The notes under the pieces: generated by a model
The model's input: only the letters and a program-made list of their open reading frames with translations
Told to the model about the DNA's origin: nothing
The model's database searches: none
Assembly (NCBI RefSeq): GCF_013340205.1
Contig: NZ_BJTG01000013.1
Location: forward strand, 1 to 64,000
Origin: Anaeromyxobacter diazotrophicus
Lineage (GTDB): Bacteria; Myxococcota; Myxococcia; Myxococcales; Anaeromyxobacteraceae
Direction: 5' to 3'
Length of the DNA stretch: 64,000 nt
In this document: positions 44,142-53,229 of the stretch, in pieces
Numbering within the stretch: position 1 is the stretch's first letter
How the letters are laid out: every line of letters starts with the position of its first letter
Translations under genes and position numbers: made by a program

Positions 44142-44948
44142 ATGATCCGCGTGGTGGTGACCGGCGTCTCCGGCCGCATGGGTGGACACATCCTGCGCGG
44201 GGCGCGCGAGGAGGGGTTCCAGCTCACGGGGGCGACCGAGCGGCCCGGCTTCGCCGCCGGGCTCGACGCCGGGACCGCGGCCGGGCTGCCGCCGCTGGGC
44301 GTGCCCGTCTCCGCCGACCTGCGCCAGGCGCTGCGCGGCGGGGCCGACGTGGTGATCGACTTCACCAGCTTCGAGGCCTCGGCGGCGCACGCCGAGCTGT
44401 GCGCGGCGGAGCGGGTGGCGCTCGTCGTCGGCTCGACCGGCTTCACGAAGGAGGCGCGCGCGCGGGTCGAGGCGGCGGCGCGCCAGGTGCCCGTCGTCCT
44501 CTCCCCGAACATGAGCGTCGGGGTGAACGTGCTCTTCGAGCTGGTGCGGCAGGCGGCGGCGGTGCTGGGCGACGCCTACGACGTCGAGCTGGTCGAGATG
44601 CACCACCGCAAGAAGAAGGACGCGCCCTCCGGCACCGCCATGCGGCTGGCCGAGGTGGCGGCCGAGGCGCTCGGGCGCGACCCGGCCAAGGACCTCGCCT
44701 TCGCGCGCCACGGGATCATCGGCGAGCGGCCGCCGCGCGAGATCGGCGTGCAGACGCTCCGCGGCGGCGACGTGGTGGGCGAGCACACCGTCTACTTCGT
44801 GGGGGAGGGCGAGCGGCTCGAGCTCACCCACCGCGCCACCTCGCGCGACCAGTTCGCGCGCGGGGCGCTGCGCGCGGCGCGCTGGGTGGCGGGCCGGGCG
44901 CCGGGGCTCTACGACATGGCCGACGTGCTGGGGCTGCGGAGGAGCTGA
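44142..44948 (+). CDS. dapB: 4-hydroxy-tetrahydrodipicolinate reductase
   Basis: NAD(P)H-dependent reductase following DapA. 268 residues: [10 protein letters not shown] at the N terminus binds the cofactor. [19 protein letters not shown] and the signature [18 protein letters not shown] with catalytic His and Lys follow. AAAGGA precedes the ATG, 12 bases after the dapA stop. Confidence 0.97.
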   Translation: MIRVVVTGVSGRMGGHILRGAREEGFQLTGATERPGFAAGLDAGTAAGLPPLGVPVSADLRQALRGGADVVIDFTSFEASAAHAELCAAERVALVVGSTGFTKEARARVEAAARQVPVVLSPNMSVGVNVLFELVRQAAAVLGDAYDVELVEMHHRKKKDAPSGTAMRLAEVAAEALGRDPAKDLAFARHGIIGERPPREIGVQTLRGGDVVGEHTVYFVGEGERLELTHRATSRDQFARGALRAARWVAGRAPGLYDMADVLGLRRS

Positions 44949-44949
44949 G

Positions 44950-45702
44950 ATGCGGACGTGCCGGTTCAGGCGCGGCGGGCGCGAGCGCTGGGGCGTGGTC
45001 GAGGGGCTCGAGGTGCGGGCGCTCACGGCCGAGCCCTGGGCAGGCGGCCTGGCGGAGGGGCCGGCCTACGCGCTCTCCGAGGTGAGCCTGCTCGCGCCGG
45101 CGGCGCCGTCGAAGGTGGTCTGCGTCGGCCGCAACTACCGCGCCCACGCGCGGGAGCTGGGGAACGAGGTGCCGAAGGAGCCGCTCCTGTTCCTCAAGCC
45201 GTCCACGGCGGTGATCGGGCCGGGCGGCGAGATCCGCCTGCCGGAGGCGTCGAAGGAGGTGCACCACGAGGCCGAGCTGGCGGCGGTGGTGGGGCGGACC
45301 CTCACCCGCGCCAGCGCGGCGGAGGCGCGCCAGGCGATCTTCGGCTGGACCTGCCTCGACGACGTCACCGCGCGCGACGTCCAGCGCGCCGAGCAGCACT
45401 TCACGCGCGCCAAGGGGTACGACACGTTCTGCCCGGTCGGCCCGGTGGTGGAGACCGACCTCGACCCGCTCGACGCCGTGGTCACCTGCCGGGTCAACGG
45501 CGAGCAGCGGCAGCGCGGCTCCACGCGGGACATGGTGGTGGACCCCTACGCCCTCCTCGCCTTCATCTCGCAGATCATGACGCTCCTGCCGGGCGACCTG
45601 GTGGCCACCGGCACGCCGGAGGGCGTCGGGCCCATCCGCCGCGGCGACTGGGTCGAGGTGGAGGTCTCCGGAATCGGCGTGCTGAAGAACCCGGTCGTCT
45701 GA
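44950..45702 (+). CDS. Fumarylacetoacetate hydrolase family protein
   Basis: 250 residues, cytoplasmic. VVCVGRNYRAHARELGNEVP starts the catalytic core. HHEAELAAVVGR carries metal-binding Glu residues, and FGWTCLDDVTARDVQ and LLPGDLVATGTPEGVGP complete it. The pattern is that of the FAHD1-like acylpyruvase/oxaloacetate decarboxylase subgroup. It starts one base after dapB with GGAGGAG in front, so it belongs to this operon. It shares the fold with the 19887 gene but is a different subtype. Confidence 0.92.
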   Translation: MRTCRFRRGGRERWGVVEGLEVRALTAEPWAGGLAEGPAYALSEVSLLAPAAPSKVVCVGRNYRAHARELGNEVPKEPLLFLKPSTAVIGPGGEIRLPEASKEVHHEAELAAVVGRTLTRASAAEARQAIFGWTCLDDVTARDVQRAEQHFTRAKGYDTFCPVGPVVETDLDPLDAVVTCRVNGEQRQRGSTRDMVVDPYALLAFISQIMTLLPGDLVATGTPEGVGPIRRGDWVEVEVSGIGVLKNPVV

Positions 45703-45717
45703 GGCGCGGGGGAGCGC

Positions 45718-46206
45718 ATGCGCGCGTACGTGGGCGTGGGGTCGAACCTGGGCGATCGCTGGGCGCACCTGGCGCTCGCGGCGCGGGAGCTGCGCGCCTG
45801 CCCGGGCGTCACCTTCCTGCGCGGCTCGCGGGTCCACGACGCGGCGCCCATGGGGCCCTCGCAGCCGCGCTACCTCAACGCGGTGGTCGAGCTCGAGACC
45901 ACGCTCGAGCCCGAGGCGCTGCTCGAGCGGCTCCTGGCGGTGGAGCAGGCCGCCTTCCGCGAGCGCGGGCTGCGCTGGGGCGCGCGCACGCTCGACCTCG
46001 ACCTGCTCCTCTGCGACGACCTCGTCGTCCGCAGCCCCACCCTGACCGTCCCGCACCCCGGCCTCATCTCCCGCCGCTGGGTGCTGGCCCCGCTGGCCGA
46101 GCTCTGCCCCGACCGCCTCGTGCCCGGCACCGGCTGCACGGTGGCCGAGCTGCTCAAGGCGGTGCCGGCGTACGACATGAAGCCGGTCGGGCTGTACCCG
46201 GGGTGA
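45718..46206 (+). CDS. folK: 2-amino-4-hydroxy-6-hydroxymethyldihydropteridine pyrophosphokinase
   Basis: Transfers pyrophosphate from ATP to the pterin in folate synthesis. 162 residues with YVGVGSNLGDRWAHL, PRYLNAVVELET, the ATP/pterin block RWGARTLDLDLLLCDD, and VPHPGLISRRWVLAPLAEL, all hallmarks of HPPK. GGGGAG precedes the ATG. It ends the plus-strand operon 17 bases before a convergent gene. Confidence 0.95.
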   Translation: MRAYVGVGSNLGDRWAHLALAARELRACPGVTFLRGSRVHDAAPMGPSQPRYLNAVVELETTLEPEALLERLLAVEQAAFRERGLRWGARTLDLDLLLCDDLVVRSPTLTVPHPGLISRRWVLAPLAELCPDRLVPGTGCTVAELLKAVPAYDMKPVGLYPG

Positions 46207-46223
46207 CGCCCCCAGGCCGCGTC

Positions 46224-47627
46224 CTACTCCGCCGCGTGGGTCCCCGGGTGCGCCGCGCCCGCCTTCGGCTCCTGGATCGAGACCGCCTTCACGTTCACGA
46301 ACTCGCGGATGCCCCACGGCCCCAGCTCGCGGCCGTGACCCGAGTGCTTCACGCCGCCGAACGGCAGCCGGGGGTCCGAGGCCACCATCGCGTTCACGAA
46401 GGTCGCCCCCGCCTCCAGCTCGTTCGCGAACCGCTCGCGCTCGGCCGGGTCGTTCGTCCACGCCGACGAGCCCAGGCCGTACACGGAGTCGTTCGCGAGC
46501 GCGATCGCCTCGTCGGCGCTCCGCACCTTGAAGAGGAGCGCCACCGGGCCGAACACCTCCTCGCGGTAGGCCGGCGCCGCCGGCGGGATGTCCGCCAGGG
46601 CCGACGGCGCGTAGAACCAGCCCCGGCCCGGGACGCGCCGGCCGCCGGTGACGAGGCGCGCGCCCGCCCTCACCGACTCGGTCACCTGGCGCTCCACGTC
46701 CTCCACGCCCTGCGCGGTGGCGAGCGGCCCGACGTCCACGCCGTCCTGCGCGGGATCCCCGACGCGCAGCGCCTCCAGCCCCGCCTTCAGCCGGCGCTCG
46801 AACTCCGCGTAGACGCGCTCGTGGACGATGAAGCGCTTGGCGGCGATGCACGACTGGCCGTTGTTGATGACGCGGGCGGTGACGGCCGTCTTCGCCGCCG
46901 CGTCGAGATCCGCGCTCGGCATCACGATGAACGGGTCGGACCCGCCCAGCTCCAGCACGACCTTCTTGATGGCGCGGCCGGCCGCCTCGCCCACCTTCAC
47001 GCCGGCGCCTTCGCTGCCCGTCAGCGTGACCGCCCTCACGCGCGGATCGGCGATGACGCCGGCCACCGCCGCCGAGCCCACCAGCAAGGTCTGGAAGGCG
47101 CCCTCCGGGAACCCGGCGCGCCGGAAGATCGCCTCGATCTCGAGCGCGCAGCCCGGCACGTTCGAGGCGTGCTTGAGGAGCCCCACGTTCCCCGCCATGA
47201 GCGCCGGCGCGGCGAAGCGGAAGACCTGCCAGAAGGGGAAGTTCCAGGGCATGACCGCCAGCACCGGCCCGAGCGGCAGGTGCCGGACGAAGCTGCGCGA
47301 CGCGCTCGTCTCCACCGGCTCGTCGGCGAGGAAGCGCTCGGCGTGCTCCGCGTAGTAGCGGCAGACCCAGGCGCACTTCTCCGCCTCGGCGATGGCGGAC
47401 TTGAGGGTCTTGCCCATCTCGGAGGTCATGAGCCGGCCGATCCGGTCCTTCTCGGCGTCGAGGAGCTCGCCCGCGCGCGCCATCCAGCGGCTGCGCTCCG
47501 CGAAGGACGTGCGGCGGTAGTTCGGGAAGGTGGCCGCCGCGCGCGCCAGCCGCGCCTCCACCTCCGCGGGCCCGTGGTCCTGGTACCGCTGCAGCACCTC
47601 GCCCGTGGCCGGGTTCACGCTCTGCAT
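46224..47627 (-). CDS. NAD(P)-dependent succinate-semialdehyde-type aldehyde dehydrogenase
   Basis: 467 residues. VMPWNFPFWQVFRFAAPAL and KHASNVPG are the cofactor region, VVLELGGSDPFIV the catalytic glutamate loop, NNGQSCIAAKRF the nucleophilic cysteine, and EEVFGPVALL the closing motif. The length and the NNGQSCIAAKR sequence suit the Sad/GabD-type SSADH group. The exact aldehyde is not certain. GGGAGG lies before the ATG; it stands as a single gene. Confidence 0.9.
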   Translation of the reverse strand: MQSVNPATGEVLQRYQDHGPAEVEARLARAAATFPNYRRTSFAERSRWMARAGELLDAEKDRIGRLMTSEMGKTLKSAIAEAEKCAWVCRYYAEHAERFLADEPVETSASRSFVRHLPLGPVLAVMPWNFPFWQVFRFAAPALMAGNVGLLKHASNVPGCALEIEAIFRRAGFPEGAFQTLLVGSAAVAGVIADPRVRAVTLTGSEGAGVKVGEAAGRAIKKVVLELGGSDPFIVMPSADLDAAAKTAVTARVINNGQSCIAAKRFIVHERVYAEFERRLKAGLEALRVGDPAQDGVDVGPLATAQGVEDVERQVTESVRAGARLVTGGRRVPGRGWFYAPSALADIPPAAPAYREEVFGPVALLFKVRSADEAIALANDSVYGLGSSAWTNDPAERERFANELEAGATFVNAMVASDPRLPFGGVKHSGHGRELGPWGIREFVNVKAVSIQEPKAGAAHPGTHAAE

Positions 47628-47737
47628 GCCGCCTCCCTCCCTGTGGGTGGACGGCGCACAGGATAATGGGCTCGGCGCGGGCCGTCACCCGCCGTCCGCG
47701 GCCCCCGGTCACCTCGTAGCCGCGCCGGCGCCCGCGC

Positions 47738-48391
47738 TCAGCGCCGGGTGACGCCGGCCGCCGCCAGGACCTTCGCCACCGCCTCGGCCGGGAGCGGCTC
47801 GCAGCGGCCGGCGAGGCGCGCCAGGAAGGCCACGCGCGCCACCCGCTCCAGGGTCTCGATCCGGTCGAGCGCCTCGGCGAGCGTGCGCCCCAGGGCCAGC
47901 GCGCCGTGCCGCTCCAGCAGCACCACGTCGTGGCGCGCGAGCAGCGGGGCCAGCGCGCGCGGGACCTCGTCCGTGCCGGGCGTCGCGAACGGCGCCACCG
48001 ACACCTCGCCCAGCACCACCGAGGCCTCCGGCATGACGTCGTTGGGCGGCGGCAGCCCCGCCACCGTGAGCGCCACCGCCGTGAGCGGGTGGGCGTGGAC
48101 CGCCGCCTGCGCGTCCGGGCGGGCGGCGTACGCGGCGAGGTGCATGCGCAGCTCGCTCGAGGGGCGGCCCCGGCCGCGCACCTTCGCGCCGGCGAGGTCC
48201 ACCACCACCAGGTCGGCGGGCCGGAGGAGCGCCTTGCTGGCGCCGGCGGGCGTGACGAGCAGGCGGTCCGGCCCCAGGCGGCAGGAGACGTTCCCCTCGC
48301 CGGCGCCGATGAGGTCGCGCGCGTGGAGCGCGCGGCAGACGTCCACCAGCGCGCGGCGGAGGGCGGCCTCGCTGGGCGCGCTCCGCCCCAC
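47738..48391 (-). CDS. Class II aldolase/adducin family protein
   Basis: 217 residues. [44 protein letters not shown] (zinc histidines) and [11 protein letters not shown] are the FucA/RhaD/MtnB signatures. Zn-dependent cleavage or dehydration of a sugar phosphate is expected. The GTG start shares its G with the TAG stop of kdsD (TAGTG), so the two are coupled. A role linked to arabinose-5-phosphate or KDO sugars is a guess from that link. Confidence 0.88.
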   Translation of the reverse strand: MGRSAPSEAALRRALVDVCRALHARDLIGAGEGNVSCRLGPDRLLVTPAGASKALLRPADLVVVDLAGAKVRGRGRPSSELRMHLAAYAARPDAQAAVHAHPLTAVALTVAGLPPPNDVMPEASVVLGEVSVAPFATPGTDEVPRALAPLLARHDVVLLERHGALALGRTLAEALDRIETLERVARVAFLARLAGRCEPLPAEAVAKVLAAAGVTRR

Positions 48392-49419
48392 TACAGGACC
48401 CGCGCCGCGAGCAGGTCCTGCACGTCGAGCAGCCCCACCGGCCGGCCCGCCTCGTCCACCACCGGCACCTGGTCGATGCGCGCCTGCCGGAGCACCCGCG
48501 CCGCGTCGGCCACCAGCGCCTCGGGCCGCACCGTGCGCGGGTTCCTCGACATGAAGCCCGCCACCGCCGCGTCGAAGTCCACCCGCCCTCGCTCGACGCT
48601 GCGGCGCAGGTCGCCGTCGGTGAAGACGCCCACCAGCTTGCCCTCGCGGTCGACCACGGTGCAGGCGCCCGGGCGGCCCGGCGTCTCGGTCATGACCGCC
48701 ACCGCCGCCTTGAGCGGCGCGGTCGCGCTCACGAGCGGGTTCTCCGGGCCGGTGCGCATCACCTCGCGCACCTTCATGAGCCCGCGGCCGAGCTTCCCGC
48801 CCGGGTGGTAGAGCGCGTACTCCTCGCGGTCGAAGGGGCGGTTCTTCAGGACCGTCATGGCGATCGCGTCGGCGACCGCCAGCAGCGCCGCGGTGGACGC
48901 GGTGGGGGCGAGCCGCATCGGGCACGCCTCCTCGATGTCGCCGATGGCCACGGCCAGGTCCGCGCCGCGCGCGAGCGGGTTGGCGAGGTCGCGGGTGAGC
49001 GCGACCACGCGGGCCCCGATCTTCTTCAGCGCCGGCAGGAGGCGCAGGATCTCCTCCGTGTCGCCCGAGTTGGACAGCGCCAGCACCAGGTCGTCGCGCG
49101 TCACGCGCCCGAGGTCGCCGTGGGCCGCCTCGGCCGGGTGGAGGTAGTGCGACGGGGTGCCGGTCGAGGCGAGCGTGGCGGAGAGCTTCTGCGCCACGAA
49201 GCCGGTCTTGCCCATGCCGGTGACGACCACCCGGCCGCGGCACGCCAGCACCCACTCCACCGCGGTGGCGAAGGGCGCGTCGAGCGCGAGCCGCCCGAGC
49301 GCCGCGGCCTCGGCCGCCACCACGCTCTGCCCGTACTCCACGAGCTCGCGCCGGCGGCGCCGCGCGGCGGCCTGCCCGCTCGGCAGCTTCAGGACCCGCG
49401 CGCTCTTCCGGCTCGGCAT
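48391..49419 (-). CDS. kdsD: Arabinose-5-phosphate isomerase (KpsF/GutQ family)
   Basis: Converts ribulose-5-phosphate to arabinose-5-phosphate, precursor of KDO in lipopolysaccharide. 342 residues: a SIS domain ([53 protein letters not shown]) and two CBS repeats at the C terminus (about 225-340). The N terminus has about 25 extra basic residues. It leads a two-gene transcript with the aldolase. Confidence 0.93.
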   Translation of the reverse strand: MPSRKSARVLKLPSGQAAARRRRRELVEYGQSVVAAEAAALGRLALDAPFATAVEWVLACRGRVVVTGMGKTGFVAQKLSATLASTGTPSHYLHPAEAAHGDLGRVTRDDLVLALSNSGDTEEILRLLPALKKIGARVVALTRDLANPLARGADLAVAIGDIEEACPMRLAPTASTAALLAVADAIAMTVLKNRPFDREEYALYHPGGKLGRGLMKVREVMRTGPENPLVSATAPLKAAVAVMTETPGRPGACTVVDREGKLVGVFTDGDLRRSVERGRVDFDAAVAGFMSRNPRTVRPEALVADAARVLRQARIDQVPVVDEAGRPVGLLDVQDLLAARVL

Positions 49420-49464
49420 GCGTGGCGTTTACCACACCCGGCCCGCCCGCACAGCAGGGCGCGC

Positions 49465-49494
49465 TTGCGGCCTGTCGGACCGCTCCGCTATACC
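49465..49494 (+). promoter_or_regulatory. Candidate sigma70-type promoter of the transaldolase gene
   Basis: TTGCGG at 49465-49470 and TATACC at 49489-49494 with an 18-base spacer. The leader of about 33 bases includes GGAGGAG. Confidence 0.4.
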
Positions 49495-49533
49495 CTCGCC
49501 GTTCACCCACCGCCCCCACCGGAGGAGCCCGCC

Positions 49534-50190
49534 ATGCAGTTCTTCATCGACACCGCCGACGTGGGGGACATCAAGAAGGCGCTCGCGCTCGGCCTGTGCG
49601 ACGGCGTGACCACCAACCCGTCGCTCGTCGCCAAAACCGGCCGGCGCTTCTCCGAGGTGCTGAAGGAGATCACCGCGCTCGTCCCGGGGCCGGTGTCGGC
49701 CGAGGTGACCGCCGTCGAGTACGACGGGATGATGCGCGAGGCGCGCCACTACGCCAAGGTGGCGGAGAACGTGGTGGTGAAGGTGCCGCTCATCACCGAG
49801 GGCCTCCGGGCGGTGCGCGACCTCACCGCCGAGGGCATCCGCACCAACGTCACCCTCTGCTTCTCGCCGGTGCAGGCGCTCCTCGCCGCCAAGGCGGGCG
49901 CCAGCTACGTGTCGCCGTTCGTCGGCCGGCTCGACGACGTGTCCGAGGACGGGATGGCGCTCATCGCGCAGATCCTGGAGATCTACCGGAACTACGACTT
50001 CGCCACGAAGGTGCTGGTGGCGAGCGTGCGCCACCCGCTCCATGTCCTGGAGGCGGCCCGCCTCGGCGCGGACGTCGCGACCATCCCCTTCAACGTGCTG
50101 GAGCAGCTCGCCAAGCACCCGCTCACCGACCTCGGCCTGAAGAAGTTCCTGGCGGACTGGGAGAAGGTGCCCAAGGAGGAGCTCAAGTAG
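49534..50190 (+). CDS. tal: Transaldolase, small FSA/TalC type
   Basis: 218 residues, a TIM barrel of the short transaldolase subfamily. [17 protein letters not shown] and [14 protein letters not shown] open the barrel. [16 protein letters not shown] carries the Schiff-base lysine, and [33 protein letters not shown] is the family signature. It acts in the pentose phosphate pathway. Start supported by GGAGGAG. Confidence 0.95.
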   Translation: MQFFIDTADVGDIKKALALGLCDGVTTNPSLVAKTGRRFSEVLKEITALVPGPVSAEVTAVEYDGMMREARHYAKVAENVVVKVPLITEGLRAVRDLTAEGIRTNVTLCFSPVQALLAAKAGASYVSPFVGRLDDVSEDGMALIAQILEIYRNYDFATKVLVASVRHPLHVLEAARLGADVATIPFNVLEQLAKHPLTDLGLKKFLADWEKVPKEELK

Positions 50191-50353
50191 GCGGCCCGCC
50201 GCCCGCCTGTCCTGCCCACGGCCGTGACCCGTCGGCACGCCGGTGGCCCGGCGGCACGGGCGCGGCGCGGCCCGGGCCGAAATCCTGTGTCCTGGCGGCC
50301 GCTCGGCCGCGGCACACCGCGTGCAAAACTCCCGGGCGGAGGTACTGCCCGCC

Positions 50354-50830
50354 ATGCGCACTCGCCCGTTCGTCGCCGCCGCAGCCTCGGCGCTCCTGCT
50401 CTCAGGCTGCGTCACACACCGGACCACCACCCGCACCTGGGACGACGGCTACGGCCAGGAGTGGTCGCGGCCGGGGCACGTCGAGTCGGTCCGAGAGACG
50501 GTGCAGCGCGACGAGGGGAACCCGGCCGGCGGCGCGGTGGCCGGCGCCCTGATCGGCGGGCTCCTGGGCAGCGCGCTCGGCGGCCACACCAGCTACGACC
50601 GCTGGGGCACCGGGCACTACCACGGCAGCGCCGCAGGCGCGCTCGTCGGCGCGGTGGGCGGAGCGGCCGTGGGCGCCGCCGCCAGCCAGGGCTCGGCCGA
50701 GCGGCGCTGGTACGAGCTGTTCGTCCGCTTCGACGACGGCGGCCTCGACCGGTACGTGTACGAGGGCTATCCGCCCTTCCAGGTCGGCCAGCCGGTGGTC
50801 GCCGGCCCGCGCGGGCTCGCGCCGATGTGA
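50354..50830 (+). CDS. Glycine-zipper lipoprotein (SlyB/Pcp/Rick17kDa-like)
   Basis: 158 residues. Signal with lipobox LLLSGC (Cys about 19). Two glycine-zipper helices follow (GGAVAGALIGGLLGSALGG and AAGALVGAVGGAAVGAAAS), separated by a short Tyr/His-rich loop. The C-terminal region is a beta strand pair (YELFVRFDDGGLDRYVYEG), as in the 17-kDa antigen family. Probably an outer-membrane lipoprotein that contributes to envelope integrity. A GGAGG lies 13 bases before the ATG. Confidence 0.82.
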   Translation: MRTRPFVAAAASALLLSGCVTHRTTTRTWDDGYGQEWSRPGHVESVRETVQRDEGNPAGGAVAGALIGGLLGSALGGHTSYDRWGTGHYHGSAAGALVGAVGGAAVGAAASQGSAERRWYELFVRFDDGGLDRYVYEGYPPFQVGQPVVAGPRGLAPM

Positions 50831-50851
50831 CGGTCGCGCCCGTCCTGTAGC

Positions 50852-51295
50852 TCAGGAGCCGGGGTAGAGGAGCCCCTCGGCCCGCTGCACCGCGCGCGCG
50901 AGGTCGTCGCGGCCGAGCCGCGCCGCCGCCTGCTCCTTGAGCTCCAGGCAGCGCTCGGTGACGAGGCGCACCAGGAGGTGGCCCGCCGCCGCCTCCGCCT
51001 CGCCCGCCCAGCGCCGGGGCGCCTCCTCCGCCATGAGCCGGTCGATCCGCTCGACCTCCCGCGCGAGCTCGAGCCGCGCCACCAGCAGCGCGAACCGCAC
51101 GCCAGCCTCGGGGAGCGCGGCAGAGGTCCCCGCCGCGTGGCGCGCCAGGAGCTCCGGCGGGACGGCGTCGGCCCAGGGCGGCGGCCAGGCGCGGAGCTCC
51201 TCGGCGAGCGCCTCCGCGAAGCGCTCCAGCAGCCAGTCCTTCACCGGCTGCCGCTCGCGGTCGTACAGGAAGTCCCAGCGGCGGTCGCGGCTCAC
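50852..51295 (-). CDS. Hypothetical helical protein coupled to a class I glutamine amidotransferase
   Basis: 147 residues, soluble, nearly all predicted helix. No known motif; the strand MSRDRRWDFLYDRERQPVKDWLLERF opens it. GTG start; the four-base GTGA overlap with the upstream amidotransferase gene implies co-translation. Nothing in the sequence suggests a function. Confidence 0.65.
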   Translation of the reverse strand: MSRDRRWDFLYDRERQPVKDWLLERFAEALAEELRAWPPPWADAVPPELLARHAAGTSAALPEAGVRFALLVARLELAREVERIDRLMAEEAPRRWAGEAEAAAGHLLVRLVTERCLELKEQAAARLGRDDLARAVQRAEGLLYPGS

Positions 51296-52011
51296 CGGGC
51301 ACCGACGAAGTGATCGAGCCAGCGGCCGAGCACCGCGGTCGCCTCCGGCGTCTCGCGCACCGCCGCCGGATCGACGTCGCCCCAGGCCGCCGCCTCGCCG
51401 GCCGCGCGCCGCAGCTCGGCCAGGTGGCGCGAGCGGGCCTGGTCGAACTCGGGGTGGAACTGGACGCAGCGCAGGCGCTCGCCCACCCCGAAGGCCTGCA
51501 CCGGCGTCCGGGCGTTCCCCGCCAGCAGCGTCGCTCCCGGCGGCAGCTCCGCCACGTGGTCCTCGTGCGTCTCCTGCGCCAGGAGCCGCGCGGGCAGCCC
51601 CGCGAAGAGCGGGTCACGCGCGCCGGCCGCGGTGAGCTGGACCTCGACCGTCCCCGCCTCGCGGCCGCGCGGGTTCAGCTCCACGCGGCCGCCCAGGGCG
51701 CGCGCCAGGAGCTGGTGCCCGAAGCAGACGCCCAGCACCGGGATCGCCCGCGCCGCGTCGACGAGCCAGGCGCCGGCCTCGTCCATCCAGGGGGCCGGGT
51801 CGGTCACGCTCGCCAGGGACCCGGTGACGAGCACGCCGTGGAACCGCGAGGGCGAGGGCAGCGCCCGCTCGTACGGGCGCACCACCTCGAGCTCGACCCG
51901 CGGCGCGAGGTGGCGCGCGAACCAGTCGGGAAAGTCGCCGAAGCGCGCCCGCAGCGCGGCCGGCGCCGAGCCCGCCTGGAGCAGCAGCACGCGCCTCTGG
52001 CGATGGCTCAT
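51292..52011 (-). CDS. Class I glutamine amidotransferase (GATase1) family protein
   Basis: 239 residues. The nucleophile elbow GVCFGHQLLA (Cys about 96), the closing CVQFHPEFD (His and Glu), and GSLASVTDP match GATase1 enzymes of the GuaA-N/GMP-synthase-like or YfeJ group. No synthase domain is fused or encoded nearby. The protein may hydrolyse a gamma-glutamyl compound or serve an unlinked partner. Confidence 0.85.
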   Translation of the reverse strand: MSHRQRRVLLLQAGSAPAALRARFGDFPDWFARHLAPRVELEVVRPYERALPSPSRFHGVLVTGSLASVTDPAPWMDEAGAWLVDAARAIPVLGVCFGHQLLARALGGRVELNPRGREAGTVEVQLTAAGARDPLFAGLPARLLAQETHEDHVAELPPGATLLAGNARTPVQAFGVGERLRCVQFHPEFDQARSRHLAELRRAAGEAAAWGDVDPAAVRETPEATAVLGRWLDHFVGAR

Positions 52012-52085
52012 CCCGGATTTCTGCCGCAGGAGCGCGGGGGGCGCAAGCGAGCCGACGATCGGGGTTGCGAGGCCCCTCTCCCCGG

Positions 52086-52112
52086 CCCTCTCCCCGCTCC
52101 GCGGGGCGAGGG
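52086..52112. repeat. REP-like hairpin of the CCCTCTCCCCGC type
   Basis: CCCTCTCCCCGC and GCGGGGCGAGGG pair over 12 bases with one mismatch around a TCC loop. A further CCCCTCTCCCC precedes it. Repeats of this flavour are frequent between genes of several high-GC proteobacteria; no second copy is in the window. Confidence 0.5.
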
Positions 52113-52139
52113 AGACGGAGCACGTGCCGGCGCTCGGTA

Positions 52140-52155
52140 GTGATCAATTGATCAC
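52140..52155. promoter_or_regulatory. Perfect 16-bp palindrome GTGATCAATTGATCAC upstream of aroF
   Basis: The AT-rich centre stands out in this genome. It lies 18 bases before the -35 candidate TTGGTG (52174) and 55 bases before the predicted aroF transcript start. A homodimeric regulator binding here could control aroF, or the divergent amidotransferase gene. Confidence 0.55.
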
Positions 52156-52173
52156 CACCCGGCGCTCGCGCAG

Positions 52174-52209
52174 TTGGTGCGTCCGCGCCCGCGGGGTTAC
52201 ACTCCCGCG
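52174..52209 (+). promoter_or_regulatory. aroF promoter: TTGGTG-N18-TACACT, start codon six bases after the -10 box
   Basis: TTGGTG at 52174-52179 and TACACT at 52198-52203, then CCCGCG and ATG at 52210. The predicted first base is the A of ATG; there is no Shine-Dalgarno sequence. Confidence 0.6.
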
Positions 52210-53229
52210 ATGCTCATCGTGATGAAGCCGCACGCCACCCCCTCGGAGGTGGAGGCGGTGGCGGAGAAGATCCGCGGGCTCGGCTACACGCCGCACGCGA
52301 TCCCGGGGGCGCAGCGCGTCGCGATCGGCATCACCGGCAACAAGGGGGCGCTGGAGGTGGGGCTCTTCACCGGCATGCCGGGCGTGGCCGACGCGATCCG
52401 CGTCTCGCAGCCGTTCAAGCTCGTCTCGCGCGAGGTCAAGGAGGAGGACACCGTCCTCGACGTCGGCGGCGCGACGCTGGGCGGGCGGGCGGTGGCCGTC
52501 ATCGCCGGGCCGTGCTCGGTCGAGTCGAAGGAGCAGCTCCTCGAGGCCGCGCGCGGCGTGAAGGCGCTCGGCGCCACCTTCCTGCGCGGCGGGGCGTTCA
52601 AGCCGCGCACCAGCCCCTACGAGTTCCAGGGGCTCGGCGAGCAGGGGCTGAAGCTGCTCGCGCTGGCGCGCGAGGAGACGGGCCTCAAGGTCGTGACCGA
52701 GGTCATGGACCCGGACGACCTGGCGGTCTGCGCCGAGTACGCCGACGTGCTCCAGATCGGCGCCCGCAGCATGCAGAACTTCCCGCTCCTGCGCCGGCTC
52801 GGCGCGGTGAAGCGGCCGGTGCTGCTCAAGCGCGGGCCGTCGGCCACCATCAAGGAGCTGCTCATGGCCGCCGAGTACATCCTGGCCCACGGCAACTACC
52901 AGGTGGCGCTCTGCGAGCGCGGCATCCGCACCTTCGAGACCATGACCCGCAACACGCTCGACCTGAACGCCGTCCCGGTGCTGAAGTCGCTCACGCACCT
53001 GCCGGTGGTGGTCGACCCGTCGCACGGCATCGGGCTCCGCCAGCACGTGCCCGCCATGGCGAGGGCGGGCGTGGCGGCCGGCGCCGACGGGCTCATCATC
53101 GAGGTGCACCCCCACCCCGAGCAGGCGCTCTCGGACGGCCACCAGTCGCTGGCGCTGCCCGAGTTCGCCGAGCTGATGAAGCAGGTGCGGGTGATCGCGG
53201 GGGCCGTCGGCCGCCCGCTCGCCGGCTAG
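52210..53229 (+). CDS. aroF: 3-deoxy-7-phosphoheptulonate synthase, AroA-beta type
   Basis: First step of the shikimate pathway: PEP plus erythrose-4-phosphate. 339 residues. The N-terminal ferredoxin-like regulatory domain ([17 protein letters not shown] ... about 1-70) and the barrel with [24 protein letters not shown] and VDPSHGIG are typical of the Thermotoga/Bacillus type, which is fed back by Tyr or Phe. The last codons overlap those of the convergent aroG gene by four bases (CTAG). Confidence 0.95.
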   Translation: MLIVMKPHATPSEVEAVAEKIRGLGYTPHAIPGAQRVAIGITGNKGALEVGLFTGMPGVADAIRVSQPFKLVSREVKEEDTVLDVGGATLGGRAVAVIAGPCSVESKEQLLEAARGVKALGATFLRGGAFKPRTSPYEFQGLGEQGLKLLALAREETGLKVVTEVMDPDDLAVCAEYADVLQIGARSMQNFPLLRRLGAVKRPVLLKRGPSATIKELLMAAEYILAHGNYQVALCERGIRTFETMTRNTLDLNAVPVLKSLTHLPVVVDPSHGIGLRQHVPAMARAGVAAGADGLIIEVHPHPEQALSDGHQSLALPEFAELMKQVRVIAGAVGRPLAG

